Positions 1 through 8,367 of a stretch of DNA of 64,000 nucleotides are shown one piece after another. The translations under genes and the position numbers were made by a program. The notes beneath the pieces are model-generated. The model saw nothing but the letters and a program-made list of their open reading frames with translations, ran no database searches and was not told where the DNA came from. Source of the stretch: Qipengyuania algicida. GTDB lineage: Bacteria; Pseudomonadota; Alphaproteobacteria; Sphingomonadales; Sphingomonadaceae. The stretch spans positions 248,001 to 312,000 of the forward strand of contig NZ_WTYA01000002.1 of the NCBI RefSeq assembly GCF_009828025.1. The letters run 5' to 3'. Within the stretch, counting starts at the first letter, position 1, and each line of letters starts with the position of its first letter.

Positions 1-2
1 AT

Positions 3-1862
3 GATCCTTATCGCGAGGTCCGCAATCAACAGCGCGGCGCAAAGGATGGCCCTTGGCCGATGCCAGAACTTCCCGGGGCGGAAGTGCGCGGGGAAGGTGG
101 ATACGTTATTGTGCCCCCATCGCTGCATCCTAACGGCAAGCGATATCGGTGGCATGACGACGCTACGGTGACCGATCCGCCCAGCGCGTTACTGTCAATT
201 GTGCGAGGTAAGCGCAAGCAACGGGAGGCTGGCTATCCGGCGAACGATCTACCGTCTTTTCGGGAGCGAGACGGGTCTGACCGGTCGTATGGTCTTTCGG
301 CATTGAAAAGCGAGTGTGAAGCCATCCGCAATGCTGGCGATGGCGAGCAGGAAGGCACCCTTAACGCGGCAGCGCTGAAAATCGGTGCCTTGGTCGCCGG
401 GGGCGAGATCAGCCCTGTGACCGCTCGGGAGAAATTGATGGAAGCCGCCATGAACATGGCTTCGTTCGATCCGCGCAATCCGTGGACGGGTGAAATTCTT
501 AGCCGCAAAGTAGACAGGGGTCTTGCAGATGGGGCCGCATCTCCACGATCGGCTAGGAAGCGCGGAGTAGGTCTTGATGATTTCCGCGCTTATATGCCGC
601 AACATTCGTACATCTTCGCTCCGACTGGGGAGCTGTGGCCTGCGTCTAGCGTCAATTCTCGGATTCCGCCGGTCAAGGTGACTGGGGCAGACGGGGAGCC
701 GTTACCCGACAAGAAGGGCGATGCCAGGGAAATCAAAGCATCCGCGTGGCTGGATGAGAATCATCCCGTCGAGCAGATGACTTGGATACCCGGCAAAGCG
801 CAGGTCGTTGCTGACAAGCTGGTATCCGATGGCGGTTGGCGCGACCGCCCCGGCTGCAACGTGTTCAATCTCTATCGACCTCCGGTCGAGCGGATTGGCG
901 ATGCCGGACTAGCTGGGCCGTGGATTGAGCACTTGCGCCGAGTTTATCCCGAGGATGCCGATCATCTTATTCGGTGGTTCGCGCAACGTGTGCAGCGACC
1001 GTGGGAGAAGATCAATCATGCGCTCGTCCTGGGGGGCTCACAAGGCATCGGAAAGGATACAATCCTTGAGCCGGTCAAAGAGGCGATTGGCCCTTGGAAC
1101 TTCGCCGAAGTTTCGCCTCAGCATATGCTCGGACGGTTCAACGGATTCGTGAAATCGGTGATTTTGCGTGTCAGCGAGGCGCGCGATCTGGGAGAGGTTG
1201 ATCGCTTTGCATTCTACGATCACATGAAAACGTACACTGCTGCGCCGCCAGACGTGCTGCGTGTCGATGAAAAGCACCTTAGAGAATATTCAGTCTTCAA
1301 CGTGTGCGGTGTGATCATCACATCAAACCATAAGACTGATGGTATCTATTTGCCCACTGATGACCGGAGGCATTACGTCGCATGGTCAACGCTAAGCCGA
1401 GAGAGCTTTGAGGCCGACTACTGGCAAAGGCTCTATGGCTGGTTCGCAAATGGCGGAACCGGACACGTTGCTGCGTATCTTCGCGAATTTGACCTTACCG
1501 ATTTCGATCCCAAATCGCCGCCCCCTCAGACGACGGCATTCTGGGATATCGTGTCGGCCAATCAAGCACCCGAAGATGCTGAGCTAGCGGATGCCCTGGA
1601 GATGCTTAGTTGGCCGAACGCTGTGACTGTAGCCAGCATTGCCAGCGTGTCGCCCCCAGGTTTCGCGGATTGGTTGACGGACCGACGAAACAGCAGGCGC
1701 ATTCCGCACCGTCTCGAACAATGCGGATACGTTCCGGTGCGTAATGATACCGCCAATGATGGACTGTTCAAGATCGGCGGGAAACGGTGCGTAGTTTATG
1801 CTCGCCACAACCTCGGCTTGAGAGATCAGATCGCCTCTGTCGAGGCCCTCATTCGTCGGTGA
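3..1862 (+). CDS. Phage-type primase/helicase, 5' end cut by the window edge
   Basis: The reading frame is open back to base 3, so the first ATG at 60 is internal and the gene starts outside the window. The first ~50 visible residues (GGYVIVPPSLHPNGKRYRW) resemble the end of a Prim-Pol (bifunctional primase/polymerase) domain. The rest is a DUF5906/VapE-like helicase: a Walker A motif, GGSQGIGKD, lies near residue 325 counted from the ATG at 60, followed by a TSNHKTDG sensor-type segment. Such proteins prime and unwind DNA for phage or plasmid replication. The stop codon lies inside a repeated sequence (see 1859-1994). High confidence in the general class; the natural start cannot be seen. 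Confidence 0.82.
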   Translation, partial: DPYREVRNQQRGAKDGPWPMPELPGAEVRGEGGYVIVPPSLHPNGKRYRWHDDATVTDPPSALLSIVRGKRKQREAGYPANDLPSFRERDGSDRSYGLSALKSECEAIRNAGDGEQEGTLNAAALKIGALVAGGEISPVTAREKLMEAAMNMASFDPRNPWTGEILSRKVDRGLADGAASPRSARKRGVGLDDFRAYMPQHSYIFAPTGELWPASSVNSRIPPVKVTGADGEPLPDKKGDAREIKASAWLDENHPVEQMTWIPGKAQVVADKLVSDGGWRDRPGCNVFNLYRPPVERIGDAGLAGPWIEHLRRVYPEDADHLIRWFAQRVQRPWEKINHALVLGGSQGIGKDTILEPVKEAIGPWNFAEVSPQHMLGRFNGFVKSVILRVSEARDLGEVDRFAFYDHMKTYTAAPPDVLRVDEKHLREYSVFNVCGVIITSNHKTDGIYLPTDDRRHYVAWSTLSRESFEADYWQRLYGWFANGGTGHVAAYLREFDLTDFDPKSPPPQTTAFWDIVSANQAPEDAELADALEMLSWPNAVTVASIASVSPPGFADWLTDRRNSRRIPHRLEQCGYVPVRNDTANDGLFKIGGKRCVVYARHNLGLRDQIASVEALIRR

Positions 1863-1994
1863 AGTCAGTGAAGTCAGTGATCTGCCATTGCAGCCCTTTT
1901 AGCTACACTCAATCAAAACAGCCTCTTAAAAATGGCAAAGCGTGTGCGCGTGAGGAGAATTGGAGCGCAATGTAAAATCACTGACTTCACTGAC
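1859..1994. repeat. 18-bp inverted repeat with tandem 9-mers after the primase gene
   Basis: The sequence GTGAAGTCA occurs twice in tandem from 1859 and is followed by GTGAT. Bases 1864-1881 are the exact reverse complement of 1977-1994 (ATCACTGACTTCACTGAC). The arms are about 95 bases apart, too far for a simple terminator. Iteron-like copies in opposite orientation beside a replication primase would fit an origin or a protein-binding site, but that is inference. Confidence 0.7.
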
Positions 1995-2086
1995 CAGACT
2001 GATCGGGAGCATGGCGAAGGACCGCGATTCAATCAGACCGACCCACGCCGCTAAGGCTTGTTCTCAAGCTTCAAGGGATTGGATGG

Positions 2087-2407
2087 GTGACATTCGTAAA
2101 GGGAACTAGCGGGAATCCGGGTGGAAGGCCCAAGGTCAAGCTGGCCGATGGTCGGACGCTGACAGACTTGGCTCGTGACCATACTGAGAAAGCGGTGACG
2201 GCCCTGGTTGCCGTACTGGACAGCGCGGAGGCAACGGATTCCGCAAGAGTGTCTGCCGCGACAGCCATCCTCGATCGCGGTTGGGGACGCCCTCGCCAAG
2301 ATGTCGGTATCGAGATGAAGTCCGACGAAGCGATGGCTTCGCTACTGGAGGCCGCGCGAAAGCGGGCGATTGAGGCTAAGGCTGTGCCGGAGTTGCCTGC
2401 GAGCTAA
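2087..2407 (+). CDS. DUF5681-domain protein (phage, possibly terminase-small-like)
   Basis: This 106-residue protein opens with FVKGTSGNPGGRPK, the hallmark of the DUF5681 family, which is common in prophages and often lies near terminase genes. The rest is helical. The start is GTG; an ATG at 2083 is in another frame. The gene ends convergently with the recombinase, and the two stop codons overlap by 4 bases. A role in DNA packaging is plausible from family context only; no DNA-binding function can be shown here. Confidence 0.7.
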   Translation: MTFVKGTSGNPGGRPKVKLADGRTLTDLARDHTEKAVTALVAVLDSAEATDSARVSAATAILDRGWGRPRQDVGIEMKSDEAMASLLEAARKRAIEAKAVPELPAS

Positions 2408-2979
2408 GCTGCGCAGTAGCGGCTTACAGTGGCGGTCGACACTTTGAAGTGCTTAGCAGTTTCAGAAATGCTGGCCTGATTAGCCTTTCGCCATGCAGCG
2501 ACCTCTGCAGCGTTTGCTGCAACGGGCCTGCCCATGCTCACCTTGCCCCTGTGCGTCTTGCCTGTAGCCCTTAAGGACGCTCTGGCAGCTTCTCTGCCCG
2601 CCTCAGTGCGTTCGGCGATCCTTTGGCGCTCCATATCTGCAACCTGCGCAAGCACAGCCAGAACAAGCTCCCCCACGCCTTTGCCGATTGGGCCAAGCCC
2701 ATGAATGTCGACAGTCACGCCAGCATTGATCAAACGGCGAACTGTGGCCTGTACGTCCAAGGCATCGCGCCCTAGCCGGTCGACGGCATAGACGCAGACA
2801 GTATCGCCCTCGCGAACGTATTCCAGTAAACTCGAAAAGCCGGGGCGAGTAGCGGCGACCGTAGCACCGCTAATTCCCTCATCCCTGAACTCGCGATCAA
2901 ACTGACCGCCCATGGCGCTTCGCTGTGCTTCAATGGACTGATCTGCGGTACTGACGCGATAGTATGCAATGCGGCTCAT
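2404..2979 (-). CDS. Small serine recombinase (resolvase/invertase family)
   Basis: The protein has an N-terminal catalytic domain with YYRVSTADQ, the serine being the nucleophile, then VYAVDRLGRD with the conserved arginines, a long E-helix (VLAQVADMERQRIAERTEAG) and a C-terminal helix-turn-helix of the Hin/resolvase type (ISETAKHFKVSTATVSRYC). Length about 191 residues is normal for resolvases and too short for a large serine integrase. The ATG at 2979 is chosen because GGAGG precedes it by 5 bases; an in-frame ATG 15 bases upstream has no such site. It probably resolves or inverts DNA at a nearby site rather than integrating the whole element. Confidence 0.9.
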   Translation of the reverse strand: MSRIAYYRVSTADQSIEAQRSAMGGQFDREFRDEGISGATVAATRPGFSSLLEYVREGDTVCVYAVDRLGRDALDVQATVRRLINAGVTVDIHGLGPIGKGVGELVLAVLAQVADMERQRIAERTEAGREAARASLRATGKTHRGKVSMGRPVAANAAEVAAWRKANQASISETAKHFKVSTATVSRYCAA

Positions 2980-2989
2980 GCCTGCCTCC

Positions 2990-3098
2990 ATCAAAAGATA
3001 GGCAACCTTATGAGACTATATCAAAAATGCGTCAAGCTATCATTTGAGGCATAATTGCAGGGTTAAATCACCCTCTATCAAAAGGACAAACTTTTGAT
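2990..3098. promoter_or_regulatory. Repeated ATCAAAA motifs upstream of the recombinase (possible res/operator)
   Basis: ATCAAAAG occurs at 2990-2997 and 3077-3084, ATCAAAAA at 3020-3027, and an inverted copy CTTTTGAT at 3091-3098. The pair at 3077-3098 forms an 8-base inverted repeat with a 6-base gap. Resolvases usually bind several such sites directly beside their own gene, so this may be a res site or autoregulatory operator. The motifs are seen; the function is inferred. Confidence 0.35.
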
Positions 3099-3180
3099 GC
3101 ACCGCAGTTTGCCGTGAGGTGGCCCTTGTGCATGCTGCACACGATAGGCCATGATAACGCTGAAAATTCGGGGGGATATT

Positions 3181-3636
3181 ATGCGCTGGCCGATAATAGT
3201 GATGATAGGGCTGATGTCGCAACCGGCCTTTGCTCAAGCAGACTTATTACTGATCTGCAAAGGCAACATGCGGGGTATGTTTAAGGATCGCCGCGTGGGT
3301 GCGGTTGTTGCCGACAATGATGGTCACGCCGCCACCGGTGGAGCGTCAAGCTCACGTTATTCCGATATTCCCACCACCGCCATGTTCGAGCTGACGAATG
3401 GGAAGGCTCGGCTTAATCTTCCGCAGCCACCAACATGTGCAATTTGCGTAGGGGAAAAGGGCTGGCGCGAGGTCAAAGACTTGAGAATTGAACCCGACCG
3501 GATTTCAGGGCGCATCCACTATGGTATGTTGTCCGGGACTGAGTTCGAGATTGATCGGCGCACCGGTATCATGACCTCCAAGAATGGCTTTACGGGCACC
3601 TGTGAAAAGCAGGACGCAACAAAGACAAGGTTCTGA
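3181..3636 (+). CDS. Exported protein of unknown function
   Basis: The start at 3181 follows a GGGGG stretch and gives a clean signal peptide, MRWPIIVMIGLMSQPAFA, with cleavage expected after AFA. The mature part of about 133 residues has paired cysteines (PTCAICVGEKGW) and a short beta-rich C-terminal segment, including YGMLSGTEFEIDRRTG. I do not recognise the family. It is one of three genes lying between the DUF5681 gene and the terminase, so it may be a later arrival carried by the phage element. Confidence 0.65.
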   Translation: MRWPIIVMIGLMSQPAFAQADLLLICKGNMRGMFKDRRVGAVVADNDGHAATGGASSSRYSDIPTTAMFELTNGKARLNLPQPPTCAICVGEKGWREVKDLRIEPDRISGRIHYGMLSGTEFEIDRRTGIMTSKNGFTGTCEKQDATKTRF

Positions 3637-3638
3637 TT

Positions 3639-4265
3639 CTACCCCCTGAGCACAGGCAGGCACTTACCCTCAATTGTTTCAATAGCGGATCTTGCGGCAA
3701 CGCTAATATCATCTTCGCCCTCGCCGATCCTGCCCCAAATTTCTTTCCTAAGCTTAACGGCGAAGTCCGGGTCTGCCTCCACATCTTGAGAATAAAGATC
3801 TAAGCTTACGCGAATTTTCCATCTGCAATGGAGTAGGCTTTGAAGCGCTTTCTCCAGGTCGTCATCAAAAAGCGCTTTGGCCAAAGGAAGGACTTCCGTC
3901 ACTTCGTCCCAAGCTTCCTCCGTAGATCGGATGCGTCGAATGATGGCCTGACAGGTGGCGAAGCGCTCCTTCTTGTCTTCCGCAATAAGCTGCCAGCCAT
4001 CGTCGGCCTCTAGTTCTCTGCGCGCGCGCTCGAACTCAATCCCATGTACGAGTGGGCTCCTGATCTGATCGATCGCCTCTTTGGCATTGTAGGTGGCAGC
4101 CAATGTTCGCTCTGCATGGTCAAAGCGCCTCTCTTCAATCTTCTTGGTGCGCCATTTATCTACGGTTTCAGCAGCCTTCCACGCTGCAAAAGCAACAGCG
4201 CCAGCGCCTGCTAACGAGCCCCATCCAGAGAGCATTTGGCCGGTTGCGGCCCAGTCGATCGGCAT
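3639..4265 (-). CDS. Membrane-anchored helical protein, unknown function
   Basis: The start at 4265 (MPIDWAATGQ) is preferred over the longer frame because GGGAGG lies upstream. One N-terminal membrane segment (LAGAGAVAFAAW) is followed by a charged, largely helical cytoplasmic region of about 170 residues with KKIEERRFDHAERTL and several Trp/Glu-rich helices. Similar one-helix proteins are scattered in prophages and mobile elements, but I know of no assigned function. It is transcribed against its neighbours. A defence or superinfection role would be guesswork. Confidence 0.6.
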   Translation of the reverse strand: MPIDWAATGQMLSGWGSLAGAGAVAFAAWKAAETVDKWRTKKIEERRFDHAERTLAATYNAKEAIDQIRSPLVHGIEFERARRELEADDGWQLIAEDKKERFATCQAIIRRIRSTEEAWDEVTEVLPLAKALFDDDLEKALQSLLHCRWKIRVSLDLYSQDVEADPDFAVKLRKEIWGRIGEGEDDISVAARSAIETIEGKCLPVLRG

Positions 4266-4347
4266 AGGGTGGTCCTCCCTTCCGAACGAGACAGACCGGA
4301 TTTTCTGTAGCGATTCAACCCCACAGTAGACGCGCCAATATGCGCGC

Positions 4348-5865
4348 ATGACGCCAGACAAGTTCCGCGCCGCCGTAATCGCCGATCTCGGACGATTTAC
4401 CCATGACCCTCTCGGCTTCGTCCTGTGGGCCTTTCCTTGGGGTGTAGAAGGCACATCGCTAGAGGATGAAGATGGCCCGGATGAATGGCAGCGCGAGCAG
4501 CTAACCGCGATTGGGGAGCGACTGCGCGAAGATCCTCACACTCCGATCAAGGACGCAACTGCGAGCGGTCACGGCATTGGTAAGTCGACTGAGGTTGCCT
4601 GGCTGATCCTCTGGTCGACCATGACCCACGAAAACACGCGCGGCGTCGTTACTGCCAACACGGAAAGCCAGCTTAGATCGAAGACGTGGCCGGAAGTGGC
4701 GAAATGGTACGGGCTGCTGCAGTTCGATGTTCTGCGCGAGATGTTCCGACTGGAAGCAACGTCACTGCACGCAACGGAACCGGGGCGTGAGCGCACATGG
4801 CGCTTCGATGCGATCCCATGGTCCGAACGCAACCCGGAAGCCTTCGCAGGGCTCCACAATGCCGGGAAGCGTATCGTCCTGCTGTTCGATGAGGCTTCCT
4901 CCATCATCGATGCGATCTGGGACACTGCCAGCGGTGCCCTGACCGATGCCGGGACTGAAATCCTGTGGTTCGCCTACGGCAACCCTACCCGCAACACTGG
5001 GCGGTTTCATTCCGCGATTGTCGGTCGTCATCGCACGGAATGGCAGCATCGCATGATCGATGGCCGGGACGTGAAGCGGACCAACAAGGCCCAGCTTCAG
5101 GCGTGGATCGAAACCTATGGCGAGGATTCGGATTTTGTTCGTGTTCGCGTGAAAGGGCAGTTTCCGCGCGCTGGCTCAACTCAGTTCATTGGTTCCGATC
5201 TGGTGCAGGCGGCGAGAAAGCGCGATGTCCCCGAACTGTTGTCCGAACCGCTTATCTTCGGCGTGGACTGCGCCCGGTTCGGGGGCGATCACTCGACGCT
5301 GGCCATGCGGCGCGGTCGTGATGCGCGGTCGCTGGAATGGCGGCGCTGGTACGATCTGGATGCCATGACGCTTGCGGGCGATATCGCGCTGGAAGCGAAG
5401 CGCTGGCACCCTCAGGCGGTATTCGTCGACGCTGGCAACATTGGTGCGGCGGTTATCGATCGATTGCGCCAACTTGGGGTGCAGAACGTTTTTGAAGTCT
5501 GGTTCGGCGGCAAAGGTCGCGAGGCAACCTGGGCGGGACAGGTGCGCGTCAAAACCAAGAACAAGCGCGCGGAAATGTGGACCACCATGCGAGCATGGCT
5601 GGCAACGGGCGCAATACCGGATAGCGATGATCTGGAAGCCGATCTGACGGCGCCTGAGTACGGCTATGCTGCCGATCAGGTATCGATCCAGCTTGAGAGC
5701 AAGAAGGACATGCGGGCTCGCGGTATGCCATCACCGGACGATGCTGACGCGCTTGCCTGTACGTTTGCTGAGCCGGTCCTGCCGATTGACGATGCCTCGT
5801 TCTACAATCCGACCGAGTGGGGCGTAGTGAAGGAATATGACCGGTACGCCGAGCTGGACTTGTGA
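4348..5865 (+). CDS. Phage terminase large subunit
   Basis: This 505-residue protein is the packaging motor and nuclease of a tailed phage. The ATPase part shows Walker A SGHGIGKST at residues 73-81 and Walker B IVLLFDEA at 176-183. The nuclease part has GVDCARFGGDHST near 305-317, VFVDAGNIGAA further on, and a late acidic DDADALA motif, giving the three acidic clusters expected of an RNase H-like nuclease. Length is normal and no frame damage is seen. The portal gene usually found next is absent; the following gene encodes an unrelated exported protein. Confidence 0.9.
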   Translation: MTPDKFRAAVIADLGRFTHDPLGFVLWAFPWGVEGTSLEDEDGPDEWQREQLTAIGERLREDPHTPIKDATASGHGIGKSTEVAWLILWSTMTHENTRGVVTANTESQLRSKTWPEVAKWYGLLQFDVLREMFRLEATSLHATEPGRERTWRFDAIPWSERNPEAFAGLHNAGKRIVLLFDEASSIIDAIWDTASGALTDAGTEILWFAYGNPTRNTGRFHSAIVGRHRTEWQHRMIDGRDVKRTNKAQLQAWIETYGEDSDFVRVRVKGQFPRAGSTQFIGSDLVQAARKRDVPELLSEPLIFGVDCARFGGDHSTLAMRRGRDARSLEWRRWYDLDAMTLAGDIALEAKRWHPQAVFVDAGNIGAAVIDRLRQLGVQNVFEVWFGGKGREATWAGQVRVKTKNKRAEMWTTMRAWLATGAIPDSDDLEADLTAPEYGYAADQVSIQLESKKDMRARGMPSPDDADALACTFAEPVLPIDDASFYNPTEWGVVKEYDRYAELDL

Positions 5866-6016
5866 GCGCCTGATCTGAGTGGCGCACGCCAACAACTGCA
5901 ATCAGTGACGTTTTATTTTCCCAAGAGTCTGTTCTTAATATCTTAATATTGACTTTTAGCCTTGACGAAGGAACCCTGCGCTAGCTGCTCGCAAGAGTAG
6001 TGAAATAGGGGGTCAT

Positions 6017-6766
6017 ATGAAACGTCTAGTAAAAATTGCGGTCGCTTGTGCGCTTTTCGGTTCGTCGACAGCAGGCCACGCAGCCAAATTTAAGTTCGAT
6101 CTTGACGCAGAGCCAGGTCAACATTCTCGGATGGATCACGGGATGAAGGCAATTGACTCAGACGAAGCAAAATCGAGCGTAAGGTTGTTTGAGACGGAAG
6201 GCACGGTCAAGAAACGTGGCACTCTGATGCTTTATGCACTCAACGCTGGAAGTGAACCGGTCAACCTCGGCGTTGAAAACGTCACAATGGAAACATCTAG
6301 TGGCGAACCTATCGAGATGATCAGCTATGAGCGTCTCGTCAAAGAGGAAAAGAAGCGTCGTGCATGGGCAGCAGTTGCCGCAGGTCTGAGCGCTATGAGC
6401 AACAGTTTGGCAGCATCGAACGCTGGCTACACCAACGGAACAGTTTCAGCTTATGGCTCAGGTGGATGGGCGACTGGCACGTATTCGGGTTACAACGGCG
6501 GGCAAGCTTACGCCGCCCAATCAATTGCAAATGCTCAGAATCAAGCCAACTTCCAACGTCTTGCCGAAACGAATGCGGCGGCCATGCAAGCGCTGCGAGT
6601 AAATTTGCGCACCACCACCATTGATCCCGGCAACTCCTTCGGTGGCCAAGTTATGTACGAATTGCCGAAAGATGTTCGCAGCTCAAAAGAGCCTGTCACG
6701 ATCCTCATTCACGTGAAGATCGGGGATGAGATGCATGACTTTTTGGCACATCTCGTTCGGCAATAG
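6017..6766 (+). CDS. Exported Gly/Ala-rich protein, unknown function
   Basis: The 249-residue product begins with a signal peptide (MKRLVKIAVACALFGSSTAGHA). A beta-rich N-terminal part (residues ~25-110, with LYALNAGSEPVNLGVENVTME) is followed by a low-complexity Gly/Ala/Ser/Tyr stretch (~120-175) and a second beta-rich part ending in VHVKIGDEMHDFLAHLV. It resembles uncharacterised exported proteins found in many proteobacteria. GGGGG lies a few bases before the ATG. It is an unlikely structural phage gene and may be cargo. Confidence 0.65.
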   Translation: MKRLVKIAVACALFGSSTAGHAAKFKFDLDAEPGQHSRMDHGMKAIDSDEAKSSVRLFETEGTVKKRGTLMLYALNAGSEPVNLGVENVTMETSSGEPIEMISYERLVKEEKKRRAWAAVAAGLSAMSNSLAASNAGYTNGTVSAYGSGGWATGTYSGYNGGQAYAAQSIANAQNQANFQRLAETNAAAMQALRVNLRTTTIDPGNSFGGQVMYELPKDVRSSKEPVTILIHVKIGDEMHDFLAHLVRQ

Positions 6767-6895
6767 CAGCTTAGGTGCTATTCGGCTTACCGAGGCCGCG
6801 AGCGAAGGGCAGCATTTCTGGATTTATTTTCCGAAAGCCGACATTCCGCTAACGACAACATTGCGGTCATAAGCCCTTCGCGGTAGCATCTTGAG

Positions 6896-7135
6896 ATGAG
6901 CATAGTTCCGCAAATCATGCTGTGGGTTTTTATTGCGGCGTGGTGTGTTGCGGCGGTTGCTCACATCTACGCGACTAGGTTCTTCATTCCCCGCTGGGCC
7001 GCTGGTTTTAGGAAGCGCGAGGGCCACGAGGGATACGGGCGAAAAATACTCTTCGGTTATGGAATTTTCCTCGCTGCGATTGCGGTCGCATTCGTGGCTG
7101 GCGGTATCGCGGAACTCGCAGGTGGATGGGGCTAA
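6896..7135 (+). CDS. Small membrane protein with two predicted helices
   Basis: The 79-residue product has two hydrophobic stretches, IMLWVFIAAWCVAAVAHIYA and FGYGIFLAAIAVAFVAGGIAEL, separated by a basic loop (RWAAGFRKREGHEGYGRK). This hairpin-like topology would fit an inner-membrane protein. Holins can look like this, but the position and lack of an endolysin neighbour do not support that name. No strong ribosome-binding site is evident. Confidence 0.5.
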   Translation: MSIVPQIMLWVFIAAWCVAAVAHIYATRFFIPRWAAGFRKREGHEGYGRKILFGYGIFLAAIAVAFVAGGIAELAGGWG

Positions 7136-7304
7136 GTCAGCTTTCCCCAACACACTGGACATTCGGCGTCCGCGCGAAGCTTCCTGAGAGCGGTCGTTCG
7201 TTCAGATCGGAATTTGTCCACCCGGCCTAACCAGCAGCGATTCAAACCACCACTTGCGCACCATAAAACCCTCCTGACGGATCAACCCCAAGGAGGTCGC
7301 CGCT

Positions 7305-7946
7305 ATGACTACGCTTACCCGCGCTTCGTTCGAGAAGCGCCACGCTGAGCTTGAAGAGGCCGAACGCCTCGCAGATGATGCGCTGAAACAGGCGGCATTC
7401 GCAGAGACAACCGGCACCGGCTCAGCCGAAGAAACCGCCAATGCTCGCAAGCATCGTGACGCAATCCGCGAACAGCGCGAAACGCTGCGCCTTGCCTTCG
7501 ATGAAAGCGAGAAGCACGCTGGCGAGAAGCGCGATAAGGCGCGCGCCAAGGCATATGCCGAACTGCAATCTGAAATCGACGATCAGCTAGCAGAGCGGCG
7601 CCATCTCGTCGCAACGATCATCGAACTTGCGGACAATCTCGGCAAAGCCCTGATCGAGCACGATGCGATCCGGGACCGGATCAATCGCAAGGTCAACGCC
7701 TACAACAAGGAATTTGGAGTCAATCGCGGGCTCGGTGCTCTCGACGGCTTCCAGCGTGCCCTGAACTTCGGGCACACCATGGGCGTTTTGGTCGGCCACC
7801 AGCTCGATCTGCATGGCATCCACTCCATGACCATTTCCGGCGATCGTCATTCGATGCGCGGCGAAGATCCGCTGACAATCGAAACGCGCGCTGCTGACGC
7901 TGTGAAAGCCCAGGTCGAAATGCTCGCTCCCAAGGGAGACGCGTGA
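7305..7946 (+). CDS. Coiled-coil phage protein, unknown function
   Basis: A strong AAGGAGG site lies 9 bases before the ATG. The first ~100 residues are almost wholly charged helix (RHAELEEAERLADDALKQA and onward), as in scaffold or tail-accessory proteins. A central segment, AYNKEFGVNRGLGALDGFQ, is followed by a mixed C-terminal part. It is the first gene of a tightly coupled chain (7305-9250), and its stop overlaps the next start as TGATG. I do not recognise a named family; a virion or assembly role is inferred from the gp14-like gene downstream. Confidence 0.7.
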   Translation: MTTLTRASFEKRHAELEEAERLADDALKQAAFAETTGTGSAEETANARKHRDAIREQRETLRLAFDESEKHAGEKRDKARAKAYAELQSEIDDQLAERRHLVATIIELADNLGKALIEHDAIRDRINRKVNAYNKEFGVNRGLGALDGFQRALNFGHTMGVLVGHQLDLHGIHSMTISGDRHSMRGEDPLTIETRAADAVKAQVEMLAPKGDA

Positions 7947-8212
7947 TGGCAACGCACGAAATTCTGGTCCCCATCCTTCATCCCGATGGCTCCATCCAAC
8001 GGGCCGGGGCCGAGATCGATTATGACGGCGAGCCAAACTGGAAACTTGCACCGCTCGATCCCAAGGCAAAGGCTGCATGGGAGCGCACTATTGCTGACCC
8101 TGAGCGGGTCGACCGCGAATTGTCACGCGTGCCACTCTCGCAACGCTTCCACGAAGGTTCGCGCGCTCAGGCTGAGTACATGGCTGCACTTAAGGCGGCG
8201 GCTTATTCGTGA
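7946..8212 (+). CDS. Small phage protein, unknown function
   Basis: The ATG at 7946 overlaps the previous stop (TGATG), which supports this start over the GTG three bases earlier. The 88-residue product has a beta-rich N-terminus (HEILVPILHPDGSIQRAGAEIDYDGE) and a helical C-terminus with SQRFHEGSRAQAEYMAALKAA. AGGGAG lies upstream. It is translationally coupled on both sides, so it is very likely expressed with its neighbours. I do not recognise a named family. Confidence 0.6.
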   Translation: MATHEILVPILHPDGSIQRAGAEIDYDGEPNWKLAPLDPKAKAAWERTIADPERVDRELSRVPLSQRFHEGSRAQAEYMAALKAAAYS

Positions 8213-8367
8213 TGCGCGCGCCCCAATTTGATCCCGCTGCGGTTATGCCGAGCCGCTACACATCCAGCACGCTCGACAATGGCCCTCGCGCCGCGCCGCG
8301 TCTGCCATCCGGTTTATCGCCGCGTGAGGCAGCGAACTTTCTCTATCTGCTGAAAGGAGGCCTTTGA
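8212..8367 (+). CDS. 51-residue coupled phage protein
   Basis: ATG at 8212 overlaps the preceding TGA, and its own TGA (8365-8367) overlaps the next ATG at 8367. The frame encodes 51 residues starting MRAPQFDPAAVMPSRYTSS and ending FLYLLKGGL. Its last codons carry AAAGGAGG, the ribosome-binding site of the next gene. It is short enough to be missed by length cut-offs, but the gapless coupling on both sides argues that it is real. Function unknown. Confidence 0.6.
   Translation: MRAPQFDPAAVMPSRYTSSTLDNGPRAAPRLPSGLSPREAANFLYLLKGGL

Noticed and set aside
1932..2054. A 40-residue plus-strand frame (MAKRVRVRRIGAQCK...) across the right arm of the inverted repeat
   Set aside because: No family-like sequence and no clear ribosome-binding site; its second half is a translation of the repeat, which is better explained as a DNA or RNA element.
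2404..2979. Reading the serine recombinase as the integrase of the element
   Set aside because: At about 191 residues it lacks the long C-terminal region of large serine integrases; it fits resolvase/invertase instead.
6896..7135. Calling the small two-helix membrane protein a holin
   Set aside because: Topology alone is not enough, and no endolysin or spanin gene is nearby.
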